Positions 57,115 through 64,000 of a stretch of DNA of 64,000 bases are shown piece by piece. The translations under genes were made by a program, and so were the position numbers. Within the stretch, counting starts at the first letter, position 1; every line of letters begins with the position of its first letter. Source of the stretch: an uncultured Aquimarina sp. (GTDB lineage Bacteria > Bacteroidota > Bacteroidia > Flavobacteriales > Flavobacteriaceae). The DNA lies in NCBI GenBank assembly GCA_947493035.1, contig CANLOW010000005.1, positions 1 to 64,000 of the forward strand, read 5' to 3'. Below the pieces are notes generated by a model. The model ran no database searches and was not told where the DNA came from. It saw only the letters and a program-made list of their open reading frames with translations.

Positions 57115-57137
57115 CTAAACTTTATTTTTATCCTAAA

Positions 57138-57485
57138 ATGGAAAATTTAATCAAATTTGTTCAGGATGAGTTCGTAACAAGAAACGAATTACCTGAATTT
57201 TCAGCTGGTGATACTATCACTGTGTATTACGAAATTAAAGAAGGTGAAAAAAGCCGTACTCAGTTCTTCCGTGGTGTAGTATTACAAAGAAGAGGTTCTG
57301 GTAGTTCAGAAACTTTTACTATCCGTAAGATGTCTGGTACTGTTGGTGTAGAGCGTATTTTCCCAGTGAACTTACCATCTATCCAAAAAATAGAAATCAA
57401 CAAGCGTGGAAAAGTACGTAGAGCTCGTATCTTTTACTTCCGTGAGCTTACAGGAAAGAAAGCACGTATCAAAGAAAAGAGATAA
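57138..57485 (+). CDS. rplS: 50S ribosomal protein L19
   Basis: A 115-residue L19 at the subunit interface. It has FSAGDTITVYYEIKEGEKSRTQFFRGVVLQRRGSGSSETFTIRK and VGVERIFPVNLPSI; the C-terminus GKKARIKEKR is basic. The usual trmD-rimM partners are not adjacent; the gene has its own promoter, a structured leader and a terminator, as a single unit. Confidence 0.97.
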   Translation: MENLIKFVQDEFVTRNELPEFSAGDTITVYYEIKEGEKSRTQFFRGVVLQRRGSGSSETFTIRKMSGTVGVERIFPVNLPSIQKIEINKRGKVRRARIFYFRELTGKKARIKEKR

Positions 57486-57504
57486 TATCTTTATCTTTAA
57501 ATAC

Positions 57505-57533
57505 AAAGCCATCCAAAAGGATGGCTTTTTTTA
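57505..57533 (+). terminator. rplS terminator
   Basis: A 10-bp stem (AAAGCCATCC at 57505-57514 with 57519-57528), an AAAA loop and a T-run. Confidence 0.92.
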
Positions 57534-57699
57534 TACCCAAAAATCAAGTCTTCATAAATTTACCCCTTATTATTTTTCAAAATCTTAAAATTAAAGCCTT
57601 TTATTGACAGGTCTATAAATTCAAGTCTAGACAAAAACAAAAGGGGTTTATTTTGTATATTCGCATGCATTTTTTCGCAAACGAAATAGTATAAACTAA

Positions 57700-59940
<2,241 letters not shown>

Positions 59941-59970
59941 TCGATAATATTTTTTCAAGTTAATAGTGTT

Positions 59971-60005
59971 AAGGCTCAAAGGAAAATTCCTTTGAGCCTT
60001 TTTTA
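59971..60005 (+). terminator. icd terminator
   Basis: A 13-bp stem (AAGGCTCAAAGGA at 59971-59983 with 59988-60000), a 4-nt loop and T residues. Confidence 0.92.
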
Positions 60006-60133
60006 TATCAATATGTTTCAAAAGAATTTATAGAACAAACGCATTTTTGTTATATATAATCATGAAGCTTTAACATATATTAACCACAAATTCTTAAATT
60101 CTATTCAGAATCAAAAAGTTTCTTAATTAACTA

Positions 60134-60700
60134 ATGCAAACCGAATCTTTAAAAAAATATTTCAAAAAAATAACTCCTATCACTGAAAGTGATTTAAATA
60201 CCATTTGCGATTTATTTAAACCTAAAAAAATAGCTAAAGGAGATTTAATACTCAGGCAAGGGACAGTCTGTAAATTTGAAGGTTTTGTTTTAGAAGGTTG
60301 TTTTAGAGTGTTTAGCATAGATAAAAGCGGCAACGAAAAAAACCTATACATAGCTGTAAAAGACTGGTGGTTAATGGATATTGATAGCTTCATGAACGGA
60401 ATACCTTCCCAACTTAACATAGAAGCATTAGAAGACAGCCTTATTTTAGAAATATCGAAATCAGACAAAGATTTTTTATTTGAAAAATTAACAGTGATGG
60501 AAAAGATTTTCCGAATTATGTCTCAAAAATCTATTGTTGCATGGCAAAGACGATTGATACGAAATCATTGTTTGACCGCAAAAGAGCGATACCAACATCT
60601 AATAGACACTTACCCTACTATTGTTGACAAACTCAATAATCGACAAATAGCCAAATACCTTGGTATTTCTCATGAATTTCTTAGTAAAATAAAAAAATAG
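60134..60700 (+). CDS. Crp/Fnr-family transcriptional regulator
   Basis: A 188-residue regulator with an N-terminal cyclic-nucleotide-binding-fold domain (about 10-115: KKIAKGDLILRQGTVCKFEGFVLEGCFRVF) and a C-terminal winged-helix segment (about 145-188: LTAKERYQHLIDTYP ... NRQIAKYLGISHEFLSKIKK). No Fnr-type cysteine cluster is present, and the effector is unknown. Two exported proteins follow on the same strand (67 and 123 bp), its likely targets. Confidence 0.88.
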   Translation: MQTESLKKYFKKITPITESDLNTICDLFKPKKIAKGDLILRQGTVCKFEGFVLEGCFRVFSIDKSGNEKNLYIAVKDWWLMDIDSFMNGIPSQLNIEALEDSLILEISKSDKDFLFEKLTVMEKIFRIMSQKSIVAWQRRLIRNHCLTAKERYQHLIDTYPTIVDKLNNRQIAKYLGISHEFLSKIKK

Positions 60701-60767
60701 CATCATTGAACTTGTTCAACAATTATTTCTTTCATTATTTAGAAATTCGTAAAGAAATAACCAAACA

Positions 60768-61256
60768 ATGATACGAATCAAAAAAAAGGCTTTTACCCCC
60801 TTATTACTTCTCTTATTAGGAGTAAATCAAATTTCTTTGGGTCAAAATTACAATGATATAACCCTAGAGCAATCATCAAAAATTATCAATATAGCTTTAG
60901 AAAAAGCCAAACAGTTAAATGTATTGGTAAATATCGCTATCGTAGACAAAGGCGCCAACTTAAAAGCATTTAAACGAATGGATGGGTCTTACCTAGGTAG
61001 TATTGATGTTGCCATAAAAAAAGCTAAAACAGCACGTTATTTTAATACTTCTACTCGTGATCTAGGAAAATTAACACAACCAGGAGGTGTCATTTATAAT
61101 ATAGAACATTCAAATAGAGGACTCATTACCTTTCCTGGAGGTGTCCCTTTAAAGGATAAAAATGGAGACATCATTGGAGCTATTGGCATAAGTGGAGGTA
61201 CTATTGATGAAGATGAAAATATAGCCTATTTCGCTGCTAAATTCCTATTGAAATAA
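60768..61256 (+). CDS. Exported GlcG/HbpS-family protein
   Basis: A 162-residue protein with a signal peptide (LLLLLLGVNQISLGQ) and a GlcG/HbpS (DUF336) domain: ALEKAKQLNVLVNIAIVDKGANLKAFKRMDG, SIDVAIKKAKTA, FPGGVPLKDKNGDIIGAIGISGGTIDEDE. In Streptomyces HbpS binds haem outside the cell and relays redox state. The present protein would be periplasmic; haem binding here is not shown. Confidence 0.87.
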   Translation: MIRIKKKAFTPLLLLLLGVNQISLGQNYNDITLEQSSKIINIALEKAKQLNVLVNIAIVDKGANLKAFKRMDGSYLGSIDVAIKKAKTARYFNTSTRDLGKLTQPGGVIYNIEHSNRGLITFPGGVPLKDKNGDIIGAIGISGGTIDEDENIAYFAAKFLLK

Positions 61257-61297
61257 ACTAGTTCGAGGTTAACTCACTAAACATTCTCAAAAAACAA

Positions 61298-61332
61298 AAT
61301 TTCAAGTCACACCTTAGGATATTACACCTTTT
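61298..61332. repeat. Dispersed intergenic repeat, copy 2
   Basis: 27 of 35 positions match 56946-56980; the small palindrome of copy 1 is not preserved. Confidence 0.45.
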
Positions 61333-61379
61333 GTTACAGCAATAAATTAAGACTACCATCATAATATTACTCTAAAACA

Positions 61380-62918
61380 ATGAATTACACAAGCACCATT
61401 ATAAGCGGAATAGTTACCTTAATAACAACATACTCAACCCTAGCGCAATCTTTACAAAACTCAAATCATCATACTTCACTAGAAGTAGGAATGGAAACGA
61501 CCTCTCATAACACGGTTACTTCTACCACATATAGTATTGGAGATGAAAATTTCGCATACTCAGGTGGAGATGGTGGAATCATAGAGGCTTTTGAAATCAG
61601 TCCAAAAGGAGCACTTTCTAAAATAGCATCTTACCGTTTAAACAACGAAAATGGGCCTTCTAGAGGTCTAATTGCAGATCGTATTGAAGGTAATGATTTC
61701 TTATTTGTTGGTAATAAAGGAGACAATTCTGTTGAAGTTTTTAAAATAGCTACGACAGGTAAATTAGATCGTGTTTTTATCCTTAAAGATACACCTGAAA
61801 CTTACCTAGGTACTGTCATTACACTAGAAGTAATTCATATGAAAAATACTTCCTATCTCTTTGTCGGAGGATTGGAGAGCACTCCTGGTTTAAGCTCTTT
61901 TAAAATTTCTAAAGACGGCTCACTATCTCATGTCACATCACTACAAGATGATGATACTATTCACACCGATGGAATTATAGGTATGTACACTCATGTAATT
62001 AATGGAAAAACATTTCTTTTTACAGGTGGATTCCATGATAATGGAATCAGCAGCTTTAGGGTTTACGATGATGGTACATTCAAAAATGTAAGCAATATTT
62101 CTGACAATACTACCGATCGATATTTAACGGGAACTTATCCTGTAAATGGAGTTACATTAAATGGCAATCACTATGTCATTGTAGGACATAGACACCACAA
62201 GTACTATAAAAGAATAGAGTTTATTAAGAAAAAAGACTTTATCTACCATGGAGATGGCGTTAGCATATTTAAGATCTCTAAAAAAGGAGAAATTCAACCT
62301 CATTCCGTTTATGTAAATAATGAAAAGACACTATTAGCAGGACAAACTAAAATTGATGTCCTAAAAATTGATGAGCAAAAAGCTTATGTAGCAGTAGCTA
62401 CGAAAGACGATCATAGCATTCAACTATTAGAGTTAAATACCTCTGGTATTTTAGAACCCTTAACTACATTACCTGTTAAGTATCCAATATACTATGGAAT
62501 GTCATCCATAAAAATTAAGGACAACTATTTCTTTTTAGCGGGTTCTGTTGACCAAAGCTTAAAGCAATTTTTCTCTTATCAAATACTTAAAAATCCGGAA
62601 GCAACAACGAAATCATCTAGTGTTTTAAGACACTTAGTGTGCCTTACTTACAAAGACGAAGCTCCAAAAAAAGAAGTAGAAAATGCTGTCAATAGTTTCA
62701 TTGATTTAAAAAATAAAATTACTGTTATTGATAATTTCGAATGGGGAACTAATACCAGTAAAGAAGGTCACGATAAAGGTTTTACCCACTGTTTTACCCT
62801 GACATTTAAAACTCAAGAAGATTTAGAAACCTATTTACACCACAAAGACCACCTTGAACTTCTTAAAATTGTAAAACCCATAATTAAAGACGCATTTGTT
62901 TTTGATTATTGGAATTAA
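61380..62918 (+). CDS. Exported beta-propeller protein fused to a Dabb domain
   Basis: A 512-residue protein. A signal peptide (about 1-23, ending STLAQ) precedes a lactonase-like propeller (about 45-405) with repeated units such as ISPKGALSKIASYRL, IATTGKLDRVFIL, ISKDGSLSHVTSL and ISKKGEIQPHSVYV. The last 95 residues are a stress-response dimeric alpha-beta barrel (Dabb: RHLVCLTYKDEAPKKEVENA ... FEWGTNTS ... FTLTFKTQEDLETYLHH ... FVFDYW). The pairing of these two folds is unusual. Context suggests a redox or haem-linked role; the chemistry is unknown. Confidence 0.8.
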   Translation: MNYTSTIISGIVTLITTYSTLAQSLQNSNHHTSLEVGMETTSHNTVTSTTYSIGDENFAYSGGDGGIIEAFEISPKGALSKIASYRLNNENGPSRGLIADRIEGNDFLFVGNKGDNSVEVFKIATTGKLDRVFILKDTPETYLGTVITLEVIHMKNTSYLFVGGLESTPGLSSFKISKDGSLSHVTSLQDDDTIHTDGIIGMYTHVINGKTFLFTGGFHDNGISSFRVYDDGTFKNVSNISDNTTDRYLTGTYPVNGVTLNGNHYVIVGHRHHKYYKRIEFIKKKDFIYHGDGVSIFKISKKGEIQPHSVYVNNEKTLLAGQTKIDVLKIDEQKAYVAVATKDDHSIQLLELNTSGILEPLTTLPVKYPIYYGMSSIKIKDNYFFLAGSVDQSLKQFFSYQILKNPEATTKSSSVLRHLVCLTYKDEAPKKEVENAVNSFIDLKNKITVIDNFEWGTNTSKEGHDKGFTHCFTLTFKTQEDLETYLHHKDHLELLKIVKPIIKDAFVFDYWN

Positions 62919-63055
62919 ATTCTCTCAAAATCAAATTTACGCAACCTGTTAACTTCAAATATGACAATAACAGTAACACTTTAAGCATAATAAAAAACAC
63001 TTGTTATTTAAATTATTATTGAATTAAAACTGTGCCATATTCTACATAAACCAAT

Positions 63056-63063
63056 TATATTTG
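63056..63063 (+). promoter_or_regulatory. thrS -7 element
   Basis: TATATTTG matches TAnnTTTG exactly; no TTG lies at 17-20 bp, only TGTG at 63031. Transcription would start near 63070, just before the leader hairpin. Confidence 0.5.
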
Positions 63064-63077
63064 TTGGTAATCAAGAA

Positions 63078-63106
63078 TTGCCTTCGAACTTGTAATCGCA
63101 AGGCAA
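63078..63106 (+). ncRNA. thrS leader hairpin mimicking the tRNA-Thr(UGU) anticodon arm
   Basis: TTGCCTT (63078-63084) pairs with AAGGCAA (63100-63106); then C85-G98 and G86-C97 pair, and A88-T96 closes a 7-nt loop CTTGTAA (63089-63095), with A87 and C99 bulged. The loop is CU-UGU-AA: U33, anticodon UGU for threonine, A37, A38. ACTTGTAATC is identical to the anticodon region of E. coli tRNA-Thr(UGU). In E. coli ThrRS binds a similar mimic in its own mRNA and blocks translation; the same is inferred here. The hairpin ends 18 nt before the ATG. Confidence 0.7.
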
Positions 63107-63124
63107 AAATTTTCTAAGCAGAAT

Positions 63125-64000
63125 ATGATAAATATTACATTACCAGACGGTTCGGTAAAACAATTTGAAAGCGGAGCTACAGCAATGGACGTAGCTAAAA
63201 GTATCAGTGAAGGATTAGCAAGAAACGTGATTTCAGCAAAATTTGATGATCGTATTGTTGAAACAAGCACCCCATTAACCCAAGATGGTAGTTTAACATT
63301 ATTTACTTGGAATGACAAAGAGGGAAAAGAAGCTTTCCGTCACTCTTCAGCCCACGTCTTAGCACAAGCTTTAGAGCAATTATACCCAGGTATAAAACTA
63401 AGTATTGGGCCTGCTATAGAAAATGGTTTCTATTACGATGTAGATCTAGGAGAACAAACAATATCAGACAAAGACTTCAAGAAAATTGAGGATAAAATGT
63501 TAGAAATTGCTCGTGGCAAACATGAGTTTAGACTAAAAGCTATTTCTAAAGCTGATGCTTTAGCAAAATATACAGAACAAGGAAACGAATATAAAGTTGA
63601 GTTAATTGAAAATCTTGAAGACGGTACTATTACTTTCTGTCATCACGATGATTTTTCTGATTTATGTCGCGGGGGACACTTACCTCATACTGGATATATA
63701 AAAGCGGTAAAATTAATGAATATTGCTGGTGCTTATTGGCGCGGTGATGAAAACAACAAGCAGCTAACTCGTATTTACGGAACATCATTTCCTAAACAGA
63801 AAGAGTTAAAACAATATCTAGAACTATTAGAAGAAGCTAAACGCCGAGATCACAGAAAACTTGGTAAAGAACTAGGTTTATTCACCTTTTCTCAACGTGT
63901 TGGTCAAGGATTACCTCTTTGGCTTCCTAAAGGAGCTGCCTTACGTGATCGTTTAGAGCAATTTTTAAAGAAAGCACAAAAAAAGGCTGGATATGAAATG
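63125..64000 (+). CDS. thrS: Threonyl-tRNA synthetase (5' part, runs off the window)
   Basis: The first 292 codons of ThrRS are present. In order: the TGS domain (about 1-62, ITLPDGSVKQFESGATAMDVAKSI), the N2 editing domain with FRHSSAHVLAQAL (H73 and H77) and FSDLCRGGHLPHTG (Cys and His of the editing site), then the start of the catalytic domain (ELGLFTFSQRVGQGLPLWLPKGA). The start is the ATG at 63125, right after the anticodon-like leader hairpin. The class II motifs lie beyond the window. Confidence 0.96.
   Translation, partial: MINITLPDGSVKQFESGATAMDVAKSISEGLARNVISAKFDDRIVETSTPLTQDGSLTLFTWNDKEGKEAFRHSSAHVLAQALEQLYPGIKLSIGPAIENGFYYDVDLGEQTISDKDFKKIEDKMLEIARGKHEFRLKAISKADALAKYTEQGNEYKVELIENLEDGTITFCHHDDFSDLCRGGHLPHTGYIKAVKLMNIAGAYWRGDENNKQLTRIYGTSFPKQKELKQYLELLEEAKRRDHRKLGKELGLFTFSQRVGQGLPLWLPKGAALRDRLEQFLKKAQKKAGYEM

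Noticed and set aside
57597-57644. Palindrome before icd (CCTTTT...AAAAGG around GTCTA...TAGAC) as a regulatory hairpin
   Set aside because: The transcription start was not located and loops are large; too weak to claim.

Overview
The window looks like chromosome from a marine member of the family Flavobacteriaceae (Bacteroidota). The signs are AT-rich DNA, A-rich starts without Shine-Dalgarno sites, three clean promoters of the Bacteroidota form TTG-N18/19-TAnnTTTG (ilvD, nqrA, rplS), a type IX secretion (T9SS) plug protein, a T9SS sorting tail, a gliding GldF/GldG protein, a complete Na+-translocating NADH:quinone reductase (Nqr), monomeric isocitrate dehydrogenase and a GH117/GH2 algal-sugar locus. 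No rRNA, tRNA or CRISPR array was seen.

Layout, left to right. 1-1.4 kb: a partial lipoprotein, a truncated AbiEii-type toxin fragment and a small exported Cys-rich protein whose ATG seems to have become ATA. 1.4-10.8 kb: a leftward operon GH2 - GH117 - zinc ADH - SDR - aldehyde dehydrogenase, read here as terminal agar/porphyran-oligosaccharide hydrolysis plus 3,6-anhydro-L-galactose oxidation, with a divergent membrane-anchored TPR/HTH regulator. 10.9-20.2 kb: primary sigma factor, ribulose-phosphate epimerase, then glgA-glgC-glgB and a GH31 glucosidase (glycogen). 20.2-23.8 kb: SelW-like protein, serine hydrolase, exported VOC protein, DUF1080 lipoprotein. 24.3-30.4 kb: nqrABCDEF, leftward. 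30.5-37.2 kb: T9SS plug, ApaG, a likely papain-fold protein, NRDE protein, RsmG, fatty-acid desaturase, aspartate aminotransferase. 37.3-38.9 kb: a decayed insertion sequence with inverted repeats and a 5-bp target duplication. 38.9-45.5 kb: GT2 and membrane protein, then ilvD-ilvB-ilvN with a candidate leader peptide. 46.3-49.7 kb: a tiny T9SS-tail protein coupled to a G8/beta-helix protein. 49.8-57.5 kb: fused GldF-GldG, two hypotheticals, uvrA, rplS. 57.7-64 kb: icd, a Crp-like regulator with an HbpS-like and a propeller-Dabb protein, and the 5' part of thrS.

The most interesting signals are in leaders and spacers. The thrS leader folds into a hairpin whose 7-nt loop is CUUGUAA, the anticodon loop of tRNA-Thr(UGU), about 20 nt before the start codon. 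This suggests autoregulation by tRNA mimicry, as known for E. coli thrS. The rplS leader has a two-part fold that starts at the predicted transcription start, and ilvD has a promoter plus a branched-chain-rich leader ORF. Several spacers carry short degenerate tandem repeats that all have a 7-bp period.
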